Assembly (NCBI RefSeq): GCF_024172125.1
Contig: NZ_JAMZEA010000008.1
Coordinates: forward strand, 62,001 to 126,000
Length of the DNA: 64,000 nucleotides
Direction of reading: 5' to 3'
Source of the DNA: Actinomadura rupiterrae
Lineage (GTDB): Bacteria; Actinomycetota; Actinomycetes; Streptosporangiales; Streptosporangiaceae
Shown here: positions 41,899-50,283 of the stretch, in pieces
Layout of the letters: each line of letters starts with the position of its first letter
How positions within the stretch are numbered: position 1 is the first letter of the stretch
The notes under the pieces: model-generated
Database searches by the model: none
What the model saw: the letters and a program-made list of their open reading frames with translations, nothing else
Told to the model about the DNA's origin: nothing
Program-made: the position numbers and the translations under genes

Positions 41899-43635
41899 TC
41901 AGCGCCGCCGCGCACCCGCACTCGTGGCCGCTCCGGCCGGCCCGGCCGGCCCGGCGGTCCGGCCGAGGGCGAGGCGGCGGCGCAGCAGCGACAGGCACGC
42001 CGCGCCCCACAGCAGGACGACCTCCCCGACCAGCACGACCCCGAGCACGACGGCCCAGTCCCGCGCGTCGCTGATGTCGCTGGCGGGCGACACGAGCGTC
42101 ATCTGCGACTCCCCGGACGGCCCGGGGAGCGGATCGTCCGGGTTCACGGGCGCATTTTTGGTGCTGTTCAACGTCGGCAGGATCGGCCCGCTCGGGATCG
42201 ACGGCATGTCCATCGGCCCCTGCTGAGCCGGCGGCGCCGGAACCGGCATCCCGGAGGGCCCGACCAGCGGAGCATGCACCCCTGACCCCGCTCCGGGCCG
42301 CCCCGGCACCCCGTCCGGCGGCGTCTCGGGCGCTACACCTTGCAGCTGCGTCCCAGGCGCCGTCCCACTCCCCCCAGGAGCCTGCGGCACACCCTGGCCA
42401 CCCTGCCCCTGCATCCGCGGGGCAGTCGCCTGCTCCTGTGTCACCCCTGGTTGCTGGGGAACCACAGGTCGCTGCGGAACCGGAAGTTGCTGCGGAATCG
42501 GAGGTAGCTGAGGTGTCACCGGCCGGTGAGGCAACACTGGCTGCCGCGGCGCCACCTGCGGTCGCGGATGCCGCAGCTCCAAGCGCGGCAGCCCGTTGAC
42601 CAGCGGCACATGGTCGCTGTTCGGACGCGGCGCCGGATTCTCCCCGAACATCCTGGACGGCCCGGAGGCCGGGGGCTTGTGCGCACTCGCTCCCCTCTGC
42701 GGGCGCGGGCCCGTCCTCCCCTTCGGCGCATGCTTAGGCACACCCTTAACGGCTTGGCCGGTCGGGCGCTTGGGCGGATGCTGGCCAGTCCCCTTCGGCG
42801 GGTGCGCATGCGAGCCGACCGCCGGGTGCGGGATCGCACCGGGCAGAGTGTGGACGTTCGGACCGCCCGGTTTCGGCGCGGCGGAGCCGGTCGGTGCGTG
42901 TGCGGTAGGCCCGTCCGGCGCCTGGCTGGACGAAGCGGACGGCGACTGCGCAAGCGAACCGGTCGGCACCTGCGTGCCGTCCGTGGTCGGGCTCAGCGTG
43001 AAAACGGTCCGCGCGGACGAGTTGCTAGCGCGCGCCTCAGCCGTGACGACCGGCGCACCCGCGCCGCGTCCGCCCCCGGCATCCGCGCCCCCATCACCGC
43101 GAGCGGCCTGCTCCTCGGGATCGCGCGGACTCTGGCTCTCGGAAAGGTGACGGTTCAGGGTCGCAGGGACCCGCACTTCGATCGGGAAGGTGCGGGCGGT
43201 CGGCAGATCGCCGAGCTTGCAGAGCTGGCGGACGGCGTCCGGTGCGACGGTGCAGCCGGTGCTGGGAGCGGCCCAGGTCAACGGCTGCTCGGCAGTGAGC
43301 GCAAGGATCGCGGCGCGAGCGGTTCCGCTCGACGGGCGGATTCCGATGAGGTAGCGGAGGACCAGGTCGTCCCCTTGGCGGCGTTCGCCTGTCGGCTCCG
43401 CCGTCGCGAGCAGGCGCAGGGCGCTGAGCTGCGAACTGTCCCCGGCCGTCCCGGCGCCGGAGGACGACGAGAGGCCCGGAGTTCCGGCGGTCGCGGGGCT
43501 CGGCGTAGGCGAAATGGAGCGGGCAGCGGCGGACGAGCCCGCCAAGGCGGGCGGGACCACCAGGGCGGCGCCGAGCACGGCCGCGCCGACACGGCGAGTC
43601 CTACGCAAGCGCGGGCGCGCCGCCTCGTCCCCCAT
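41899..43635 (-). CDS. Secreted Pro-rich wall-spanning protein with C-terminal membrane anchor
   Basis: 578 residues. Signal peptide (RRTRRVGAAVLGAALVVPPA). A globular part of about 60-190 (RLLATAEPTGERRQGDDLVL, a beta-sandwich-like region with Cys pair STGCTVAPDAVRQLCKL) is followed by about 300 residues of low-complexity Pro/Gln/Gly/His (PQLPPIPQQLPVPQRPVVPQ). Then a single TM helix (WAVVLGVVLVGEVVLLWGAA) and basic RRRLALGR end. There is no LPxTG, so the anchor is the helix. A typical wall-spanning stalk architecture; function unknown. Divergent from the IclR gene. Confidence 0.75.
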   Translation of the reverse strand: MGDEAARPRLRRTRRVGAAVLGAALVVPPALAGSSAAARSISPTPSPATAGTPGLSSSSGAGTAGDSSQLSALRLLATAEPTGERRQGDDLVLRYLIGIRPSSGTARAAILALTAEQPLTWAAPSTGCTVAPDAVRQLCKLGDLPTARTFPIEVRVPATLNRHLSESQSPRDPEEQAARGDGGADAGGGRGAGAPVVTAEARASNSSARTVFTLSPTTDGTQVPTGSLAQSPSASSSQAPDGPTAHAPTGSAAPKPGGPNVHTLPGAIPHPAVGSHAHPPKGTGQHPPKRPTGQAVKGVPKHAPKGRTGPRPQRGASAHKPPASGPSRMFGENPAPRPNSDHVPLVNGLPRLELRHPRPQVAPRQPVLPHRPVTPQLPPIPQQLPVPQRPVVPQQPGVTQEQATAPRMQGQGGQGVPQAPGGSGTAPGTQLQGVAPETPPDGVPGRPGAGSGVHAPLVGPSGMPVPAPPAQQGPMDMPSIPSGPILPTLNSTKNAPVNPDDPLPGPSGESQMTLVSPASDISDARDWAVVLGVVLVGEVVLLWGAACLSLLRRRLALGRTAGPAGPAGAATSAGARRR

Positions 43636-43731
43636 CGCCGATCCTTTCCGCTGCGCCGTTTCGGTCTGGTCTCGCCGGGGGGCACCCGCTGTTATAACCG
43701 CTCGGACACGGACCGTAACCCTCCCGGCCTC

Positions 43732-43746
43732 TTTCGCACAGCGAAA
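43732..43746. promoter_or_regulatory. TTTCGC-ACA-GCGAAA, IclR operator candidate
   Basis: A perfect 6-bp-arm palindrome with 3-bp centre, 46 bp before the IclR-type gene and 97 bp upstream of the surface-protein start. Size fits an IclR dimer site. Confidence 0.55.
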
Positions 43747-43791
43747 TCGAATCTCCGTAGGATTGGGGGATCGCGTGGAGAGGAGTCGCCG

Positions 43792-44544
43792 GTGGCGGAG
43801 GCCGTACGGTCCCTGGAACGCGCCTTCGAGCTGCTGGAACACCTGGCGGACGCGGGCGGCGAGATGGCGCTGTCGGAGCTGACCGAGGCGTCCGGCCTGC
43901 CGATGCCGACGATCTACCGGCTGATGCGGACGCTGGTGAACCACGGGTACGTCCGGCAGGAGGCGAGCAAGCGGTACGCGCTCGGGCCCCGGCTGATCCG
44001 GCTCGGCGACGGCGCGGGGCGGCTGCTCGGCTCGTGGGCGCGGCCCGCGCTGGCCCGGCTGGTGGACGAGGTCGGCGAGACCGCGAACATGGCCGTCCTG
44101 GAGGGGGACTCGGCGGTGTACGTCGCGCAGGTCCCGTCCCGGCACTCGATGCGGATGTTCACCGAGGTCGGACGGCGCGTCCTGCCGCACTGCACGGGCG
44201 TCGGGAAGGCGCTGCTCGCGCAGCTGCCCGAGTCGCGGGTGCGGGAGATCCTGTCCCGCACCGGCATGCCCGCCCGCACCTCGCACACCTTCACCGACGC
44301 GAACGCCCTGGTGGACGAGCTCGCGCGCGTCCGCGAACGCGGCTACGCCGTGGACGACGAGGAGCAGGAGGTCGGCGTCCGCTGCGTGGCCGTCCCGCTG
44401 CCGGGCGCCCCCACGCTGACCGCGTTCTCGGTGTCCGGCCCGTCCGCCCGGATGACGCACGAGGCCGTACAGGAGGTCGTCCCCGTCATGCACGCGGTAG
44501 CCGCCGGCTTCGCCGCCGACCTGGACGGCACCCCCCGCCCCTGA
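43792..44544 (+). CDS. IclR-family transcriptional regulator
   Basis: 250 residues from GTG 43792 after GAGAGGAG. Winged helix at about 5-65 (AVRSLERAFELLEHLADAGG, LSELTEASGLPMPTIYRLMR). The C-terminal ligand domain has LPHCTGVGKALLAQLPESRV and RERGYAVDDEEQEVGVRCVA, the conserved IclR effector pocket. Ligands for the family are usually small acids. It may control the divergent surface-protein gene and itself. Confidence 0.92.
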   Translation: MAEAVRSLERAFELLEHLADAGGEMALSELTEASGLPMPTIYRLMRTLVNHGYVRQEASKRYALGPRLIRLGDGAGRLLGSWARPALARLVDEVGETANMAVLEGDSAVYVAQVPSRHSMRMFTEVGRRVLPHCTGVGKALLAQLPESRVREILSRTGMPARTSHTFTDANALVDELARVRERGYAVDDEEQEVGVRCVAVPLPGAPTLTAFSVSGPSARMTHEAVQEVVPVMHAVAAGFAADLDGTPRP

Positions 44545-44634
44545 CCACCCCCGCGCGGAGGGGGACGCGCGCGGAGGGTGGACGTGGAAAGGCCGACGGT
44601 GGCTGCCGTCGGCCGGTTCCTGGTGCGTGGTCGG

Positions 44635-44997
44635 TCAGTCGATGATGTCGCCGACGACGACGTTGGGGCGTCCGCCGCGTTCCCAGGCGACGTAGTCGCC
44701 GGCGGCGCGGATGAGCATGGTCGCCAGCCAGAGCGCGACGCCGGTGTCGTCCATGACGCCGACGAACGGCAGGAACTCGGGGATCGCGTCGATCGGCGAG
44801 ATGATGTAGACGAGACCCAGCGCCAGCATGCCGAGGGATCCGATCGACATGCCCTTGTAGTCGCCGCGCAGGACGGACTTCAGCATCCGCGGCACGGCTC
44901 GGACCCGCTCGCCGAAGCGGGGGGCGCCGTCCTGGAGCGTCTCGCTGTAGATCTGCCACGCCTGGCCGGCCGCCGCAGCGCCTCGCTTCCCGTTCAC
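44635..44997 (-). CDS. DUF1232 (YkvA-like) membrane protein
   Basis: 120 residues from GTG 44997, with GGGAGGG 6 nt before it; an ATG at 45045 is open but lacks such a site. LGMLALGLVYIISPIDAIPEFLPFVGVMDD is the DUF1232 signature, an amphipathic re-entrant helix with the SPIDAIPE box. AWERGGRPNVVVGDIID ends it. Role of the family is unknown. Confidence 0.85.
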   Translation of the reverse strand: MNGKRGAAAAGQAWQIYSETLQDGAPRFGERVRAVPRMLKSVLRGDYKGMSIGSLGMLALGLVYIISPIDAIPEFLPFVGVMDDTGVALWLATMLIRAAGDYVAWERGGRPNVVVGDIID

Positions 44998-45324
44998 TCG
45001 CCCTCCCGGGGTGTTCGCGGGCGGCCCGTCACCACCCGTCCCCAACTAGGACGCAATCGAGACCTATCTTGTTCCATGGCCCGATCGTGCCAGCGCGGTG
45101 ATCCCAGGTGACAATTTGCTGTCTTTCGTAGACAGAGTGTGGGGATTGGGGGGCATTATCCGCCGCCCGCTGGAAACATGAAGCTCGGTAACTCCGGACT
45201 CGCGGGAGGAGCGCCGCCTCCCGTCCGTCCGCGGCACCGCCCGCCCCGGCCGCCCCCTGCGGCCCCGGGACGCGGCGGCGTCCGCGCAGGCGACCGCCGC
45301 GACCGCGAGGAGCTGACCAGGACG

Positions 45325-46491
45325 ATGACCGCCCACGCCGCCACTCCGGACCCCCGACGGCCGTCCCCTGCACCACCGGACCGTCCGCCGAACGCCCCGC
45401 CGCCCGAGACCGAGCCGACTCCGACCGAACCCCAAGCGCCACCCTTCGCCGGATGGCCGCCCGGCGACCAGCCCGCCGCAAAGCCCGAAGCCGAGCAGGC
45501 CGCCAAGGGACCGGCGCGTGCCCAGACGGCCGAACCCGCGTCCAGCGGGCCGGGGCCCGCGGAGATGGAGGCGGACGGGGGCGGTTCGCCCCGGCGTGGG
45601 GTGGAGTTGGCTTGGCCGGTTCGGGGGGCGGCGGCCGGGGTCGGGTACATCGCGTTGCCGCCGACGACCGTGGACGCGCGGGCCAGCGGGCCCACGCGGC
45701 TGATCGTGGCGTGGCCCGGTTTCGATCCGCCGCGGGCGGCGGGCGCCATGGCGGCGGCGGTGCCGATGACCGGGGTGCCGACCTGGCGGGTGTTCCTGGA
45801 CCTGCCGCAGGCGAGCGATCCGGCGGGCGGGTTGCCGACCGGGCTGGGTTCGCAGATGTTCCTCTCGGACGCCGGGGTGACGGCGTTCGGGACGGCCGTC
45901 GAGCAGGGCGCCGAGCGGCTGCCCGCCGTCCTCGCGGAGTTGCGGCGCGATCTGGGCGTCCCGGAAGGTCCGGTGGCGCTGGCCGGGTTCTCGGCGGGCG
46001 CGGCGGTGGTGCTGCTGGCGCTTGCCAGGCAGGACGTGCAGGTCAGCACGGCCGCATTGATCGCGCCGGTGGTGTCGCCCGCGCGGGCGGCGCGTTCGGT
46101 GGAGAAGCGCTCGGGGCGGGAGCGGTCCTGGAGCCCGGCGGGCGTCGCGCTGGCCGAGCGCCTCGACCTCTCCGAACACGCCGGACGGATCGCCGGAGCG
46201 GGCGCGGCGCTGCTGCTGATCGGCGGCGCGCGGGACCGGATCGTCCCGGCCGCCGAGGTGACGGCGCTGCGCGACCTGCTGTCCCGGTGCGGCGCGAAGA
46301 CCGTGGAGGCGGCGACGTTCCGGATGGCGCACGCGCTCGCCGCCGAGCCGGGCCTGGAGGCGCGCCCGCCGATCACCGAGGCCGTCCGCGTGGACGGCGT
46401 GCTCACCGACTGGTTCCGGGAGCGGCTGGCCGAGCCGACGACCCGGACGACCCCGCCGGTGTCCCTGCACCTGACCGGCAGCTCGTCCTGA
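45325..46491 (+). CDS. Alpha/beta hydrolase, probably dienelactone hydrolase-like
   Basis: 388 residues from ATG 45325. The first 90 residues are Pro-rich and disordered. The hydrolase core has VALAGFSAGAAVVLLALARQ (nucleophile elbow GFSAG), LLLIGGARDRIVPAAEVTAL (acid Asp) and a possible His in FRMAHALAAEPG. The oxyanion strand is RLIVAWPGFDPP. Substrate unknown. A CTGTCT-N5-AGACAG hairpin (45119-45135) lies in the upstream divergent region. Confidence 0.75.
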   Translation: MTAHAATPDPRRPSPAPPDRPPNAPPPETEPTPTEPQAPPFAGWPPGDQPAAKPEAEQAAKGPARAQTAEPASSGPGPAEMEADGGGSPRRGVELAWPVRGAAAGVGYIALPPTTVDARASGPTRLIVAWPGFDPPRAAGAMAAAVPMTGVPTWRVFLDLPQASDPAGGLPTGLGSQMFLSDAGVTAFGTAVEQGAERLPAVLAELRRDLGVPEGPVALAGFSAGAAVVLLALARQDVQVSTAALIAPVVSPARAARSVEKRSGRERSWSPAGVALAERLDLSEHAGRIAGAGAALLLIGGARDRIVPAAEVTALRDLLSRCGAKTVEAATFRMAHALAAEPGLEARPPITEAVRVDGVLTDWFRERLAEPTTRTTPPVSLHLTGSSS

Positions 46492-46592
46492 CCCGACGCC
46501 TGCTCGCGGTGGGTCGACGGGTGGGGCGGGCGGTCGCTACGCTGATCTTCAACACCGGCTAAAGGGTTTAGATGGTGTCTTGGAGGCGCGGG

Positions 46593-47516
46593 ATGGCTCG
46601 TCGGGTGTCGTTGCTGGACGCTCCGTCCAATATTGGGCTGAGGCCGCTGTACGAGGGGCACGTGCCGGGGGTGCGGCGGCTGCCCGAGGCGCTGCGCGCG
46701 CATGGGCTCGCCGAGAAGCTGGATGCCGAAGAGGCCGGACGCGTCGAGGCGCCGGGCTATGCGGTCGTCCCGGATCCGGTCACGGGGTATCGGAACGGGC
46801 AGGCTCACATCGCCTACACGGCACAGTTGGCCGACCGTGTCGCCGAGTTGCTCGATGACGGGCGGTTCCCGCTCGTCCTCGGCGGGGACTGCGGGGTGCT
46901 GCTCGGACCGCTGCTGGCGCTGCGGCGGCGCGGAACGTACGGGCTCGCCTACCTTGACGGGCACGCCGACTACGCCCCGCCGCGCGACCGCGCGAAGGCG
47001 CACGGTGTCCGCAACGTAGCGGGGTACGCCCTGCGCATCGCCACCGGGCACGGCGCGGACGGCCTAGCCGACCTGGACGGCCTGCGCCCCTTCGTCGCCG
47101 AGGAGCGGGCCGTCGCGCTCGGGTACCAGTGGGAGCCGGAGGACCACGGCGTCCTGGCGTCCGAGGAGTTCGACGCGTCGGCGATCACCCGCCTGTCCAG
47201 CGCGGACATCCGCGCGCGCGGCGGGAAGGACGCGGGCGCGGCGGCCCTGGACGTGCTGGAGGACGCCGCGTCCGACGGCTTCTGGATCCATCTGGACGCG
47301 GACGTCCTCGACCGGAGCGTGATGCCGGCCGTCGACTCGCCGAACCCGAACGGGCTGTCCCTCGACGAGCTCTCCGACCTGCTGGAGGTCCTCCTGTCGA
47401 GCCCGCGCGCGGTCGGCATGAACGTCTCGATCTACGATCCGGACGTGGACCCGGACGGCACGGCGGGGGCGGCGCTCGTCGGGGTGCTCGCCCGCGCCTT
47501 CAGCCGCGGCGGCTAG
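46593..47516 (+). CDS. Arginase/agmatinase-family ureohydrolase
   Basis: 307 residues from ATG 46593 after GGAGG. Metal-site motifs: GGDCG (Cys100 where arginases have His), YLDGHADY (Asp122, His124, Asp126) and HLDADVLD (Asp235, Asp237). The GGDC variant is seen in a broad arginase-like group in actinobacteria. Hydrolysis of a guanidino or formimino substrate is expected, but the His-to-Cys change at the first Mn ligand makes the precise activity uncertain. Confidence 0.85.
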   Translation: MARRVSLLDAPSNIGLRPLYEGHVPGVRRLPEALRAHGLAEKLDAEEAGRVEAPGYAVVPDPVTGYRNGQAHIAYTAQLADRVAELLDDGRFPLVLGGDCGVLLGPLLALRRRGTYGLAYLDGHADYAPPRDRAKAHGVRNVAGYALRIATGHGADGLADLDGLRPFVAEERAVALGYQWEPEDHGVLASEEFDASAITRLSSADIRARGGKDAGAAALDVLEDAASDGFWIHLDADVLDRSVMPAVDSPNPNGLSLDELSDLLEVLLSSPRAVGMNVSIYDPDVDPDGTAGAALVGVLARAFSRGG

Positions 47517-47544
47517 CGCGAGGGTTCGTTCGGGTGCGCGAGGG

Positions 47545-48147
47545 TCAGCCGCGGGAGAGGACCTCGTAGCGGACGGGGATGACGCCCGCGCCCATGCCGT
47601 CCACCGCCTTCATCGCGGCGGTCGAGAGGTCCAGGCAGCGCCCGCCGACGTAGGGTCCGCGGTCGTTGATGCGGACGATGACGGACTCGCCGTTGTCCTT
47701 GTTGGTGACGCGGACCTTGCTGCCGAAGGGGAGCGTCTTGTGCGCGGCGGTCAGCGCGTTCGGGTTGAACGGCTCGCCGCTGGCGGTCTCCTGCCCCTCG
47801 CCGTACGAGGACGCCTCGCAGCTGCCGCTGGAGACCACGTTGTAGGTCTTCTTTTTCGGCTTCGGCTTGGGCGAGTCGCTGGTCTTCACCGGCTTCGGAA
47901 CCGGCGGACGGGGCTCGCCGCGGCTGGCGCGGCTCGGCGTGGTCCGCGGCGCGTCGGCCAGCGGGGTCTGGGTGCTCTGGGGCTGCGTCGGCGGCGTCGC
48001 GAGCTGTCGCGTCTGGGCCGCGTTCGCCGATCCGCCGGAGCCGCCTCCCATCAGCAGCGCCGCCGCGCCGGCCGCGAGGACGGCGACCGCGACGCCCGAG
48101 GCGACGAGCAGGGTGCGAAGGCGGATCTTCGGGCGATGCTTACCCAC
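47545..48147 (-). CDS. rlpA: RlpA-like double-psi beta-barrel protein
   Basis: 200 residues from GTG 48147 after AAAGGA. Basic N-terminus and one hydrophobic helix (LLVASGVAVAVLAAGAAALL), a Thr/Pro/Lys-rich linker, then the DPBB domain: SSYGEGQETASGEPFNPNAL, LPFGSKVRVTNKDNGESVIV and RINDRGPYVGGRCLDLSTAA, ending with VRYEVLSRG. The Asp of INDRGP is the catalytic residue of lytic transglycosylase RlpA relatives. It acts in the cell wall. It is preceded by a long leader (48148-48580) that may be transcribed. Confidence 0.85.
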   Translation of the reverse strand: MGKHRPKIRLRTLLVASGVAVAVLAAGAAALLMGGGSGGSANAAQTRQLATPPTQPQSTQTPLADAPRTTPSRASRGEPRPPVPKPVKTSDSPKPKPKKKTYNVVSSGSCEASSYGEGQETASGEPFNPNALTAAHKTLPFGSKVRVTNKDNGESVIVRINDRGPYVGGRCLDLSTAAMKAVDGMGAGVIPVRYEVLSRG

Positions 48148-48642
48148 GGAGAAGTCCTTTGATCGGGGACAGGACCCCGGACACCCGGTGCGCCGCTTTT
48201 CGGGCACAGTTCTCCGCGCACGCGGGCAGGACTCACTCCTGGTCGCGTGCCCCGCGGGATCTGCTGCTACGAGGGATGCTCCGCCTCGTGGCCGGTTCTC
48301 GGCACCGGTGGTTCGACGCGTCCGCCAACATGCGGACCGGGCGTCCGGCGGTGCGGCTCCCGGCCATCTTCAGTTGGAAGAACCACAGCGATCTCAGATG
48401 GGGCCGCACACAAGTCCTTGACCGTACGGCTTGATCGGCTTTACGCAAGCGAAAGCCCGGAGTTTGTGGGGTTTGTCACCCCGATTTTGTCGCAGCGAAG
48501 TGGATCTAGTGCGCTGCGTCAAGATTCCGTTGGCCAATCTCGGCGGGATAACAACCGTGTAATTCACTCCCCCGGACATGCGGACGGGACGCCCGCGCCG
48601 GTGTGGCGCGGACGTCCCGCGGGGGTTGCGGACGCTGCCCGG
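48148..48642. other. Long leader / intergenic region upstream of rlpA
   Basis: 495 bp with no gene. The segment 48420-48580 is AT-rich and likely carries the rlpA promoter, leaving about 270 nt or more of GC-rich leader with several hairpins. I do not see the conserved blocks of the c-di-AMP (ydaO) riboswitch. The terminator of the convergent-side neighbour is at 48586-48618. Confidence 0.4.
48586..48618. terminator. Hairpin after the secreted-protein gene
   Basis: GGGACGCCCGCGCC and GGCGCGGACGTCCC form a 14-position stem with two interior mismatches and a 5-nt loop, 24 bp beyond the stop of the gene at 48643. There is no T-run. Confidence 0.6.
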
Positions 48643-49944
48643 TCAGGCGGTCTTCTCCCTGTTCAGGCCGGGGAGGTGGACGGTCGCCGGGCCGTGCGGG
48701 CCGGTCAGCCGCTGCAGCACGTCGCCCACGACGGGCACCGGCACCGGGGCGGGAGCCGGAGCCGGAGCGGCGGCGGGACGAGCGTCCCGGACGCGCTGGC
48801 CGGGGAGGATGCCGCCGGCGCCGCCGGGGAGCAGGTTGCCCGGCAGGAGCTGGCCGTTCGAGCCGGGCGTCCCGAGGGTGTTGCCGCCCTTGGTCAGCCC
48901 GTTCAGGACGTTGTTGACCGGGTTGTTGTCGGCCGGGGCGCTGGTGTGCCGGACGCGGTCGACCGGGAAGCCGGCCGGGTTCGGCACCGGCAGCGGGAGC
49001 GGCACGGGCAGGCCGGGGACCAGGGACGTCACGCCGCTCAGGTTGCTCAGGGCGTCGAAGCCCGGCAGCGGCGGCGCCATCCGCGAGGCCCGCTCGGCGG
49101 ACGGAACCGCCCGCTCGGCCGACGGGACGGCCCGGTCGGCGCCGGGGACGGTCTGCGGACGGCCCGGGACCGCCGGCATGTTCGGCAGGTTCGGCTCGGT
49201 CATCGGCTGGCCCTTGAGCAGCTGCGTCACCTTGCGCAGGTCGGCGAGGACGGTGCCGAGCCCGGGCCCGCCGATGTCCTTGGCGCCGGCCGGGCGCGGG
49301 CCGGTTCCGCGGGTGCCGGACGGCGCCGTCGCGGCGTCCCGCAGCCGGAACGGGATCGGGTTCGGACGGCCGGTCAGCTGCGAGACCAGGCCGCTCACCA
49401 CGCCGGGCTGGGCGACGGGCGGCGACGCGGTGCGGGTGGTGCCGGTGGTGCGGGCGGTGCGGGCGTTCGGCGCGACGGCGCCGGTGGCACCGGCGGGCAG
49501 GGCCTTGCCGAGCGCCGGGAGCGGCACGTCCGGGAGGCTGACGGGGAGGTCGGTGTCCTGCGGCAGGCCGAGCGAGGACGCGAGCCGCTCCGGCAGGCCC
49601 ACGCGGACGTGCCCGGCGGGCTTCGGCTCGGCGGCGCGGCGCGGGGCGTCGGCGCGGCGCAGCCCGGCGCCCGGGTTCGGCAGGCCGAGACCGCCCGAGC
49701 CGGCGTTCGGGAGGCCGAGGCCGCCCGCGCCCGCGGTCGGGTTGGTGAGGCCGAGGCCGCCGGCGGTCTGGTCGACCGTCCGGGTGAGGCCGGCGACGGC
49801 GCCCTTCACGTCGGCGACGTTGCCGAGGCCGGTGTCGGCCGGGCGCGCCTGGCCGGCGGACGCCGGACCGGCCAGGCCGGCCAGCGCGACGGCGAGTGGC
49901 GCGATCGCGGTGGCTCTGAGCAGGCTGCGCGCGGATCGGTTCAT
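48643..49944 (-). CDS. Secreted low-complexity GLGLPN-repeat protein
   Basis: 433 residues from ATG 49944. Signal peptide (SLLRATAIAPLAVALAGLAG ... ASA). Mature part is Pro/Gly/Leu-rich with short repeats: GLGLTNP, GLGLPNA, GLGLPNP and RAVPSAERAVPSAERA, plus many PxP and LPGNLLPGG segments. No Cys. Similar proteins are common secreted actinomycete products without known function. The C-terminus (VVGDVLQRLTGPHGPATVHL) is the only potentially helical region. Confidence 0.7.
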   Translation of the reverse strand: MNRSARSLLRATAIAPLAVALAGLAGPASAGQARPADTGLGNVADVKGAVAGLTRTVDQTAGGLGLTNPTAGAGGLGLPNAGSGGLGLPNPGAGLRRADAPRRAAEPKPAGHVRVGLPERLASSLGLPQDTDLPVSLPDVPLPALGKALPAGATGAVAPNARTARTTGTTRTASPPVAQPGVVSGLVSQLTGRPNPIPFRLRDAATAPSGTRGTGPRPAGAKDIGGPGLGTVLADLRKVTQLLKGQPMTEPNLPNMPAVPGRPQTVPGADRAVPSAERAVPSAERASRMAPPLPGFDALSNLSGVTSLVPGLPVPLPLPVPNPAGFPVDRVRHTSAPADNNPVNNVLNGLTKGGNTLGTPGSNGQLLPGNLLPGGAGGILPGQRVRDARPAAAPAPAPAPVPVPVVGDVLQRLTGPHGPATVHLPGLNREKTA

Positions 49945-50215
49945 GCTTTCCCCCCGGGAATCGGATTGACCCTGCACTGGCGGGCCACGGAATCGGCCGC
50001 CGCTGTGCCGTCCGGTGGCGTGCACCGGTTTCCGGTCGGGGACGTTAGTACAGCCGGAGCCCGCGCACAGCGAATTCGGAAATCCATTGCCCGCGACGAA
50101 AAAGATCAATAGGAATGGACGCGGGACCGGGCGCCCGTCCGTTTTGCCAGGACATGCGGCACCATATCCTCCCGGTTCACCAAGGCCATTTGGCGAACTT
50201 CTGACAGGAAAAGCG

Positions 50216-50250
50216 AAGCGGGGGCGCCGGACCGGCGCCCCCGCTTTTTT
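50216..50250. terminator. Strong bidirectional terminator
   Basis: AAGCGGGGGCGCCGG / CCGGCGCCCCCGCTT, 15-bp arms, then TTTTTT on the plus strand. Lies 34 bp beyond the stop of the di-iron protein gene (50284, minus strand). Confidence 0.85.
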
Positions 50251-50283
50251 ACCGTCCTTACCCGGACTCTGCCTTCGCCGGTC

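Noticed and set aside
44143..44544. Frameshift in the IclR-type gene
   Set aside because: The C-terminal domain reads through cleanly to the TGA at 44544 with conserved motifs.
48148..48400. Possible ydaO (c-di-AMP) riboswitch before rlpA
   Set aside because: The conserved GGGGTGAA and ACAGCTAACC-like blocks are absent from the leader on the minus strand.
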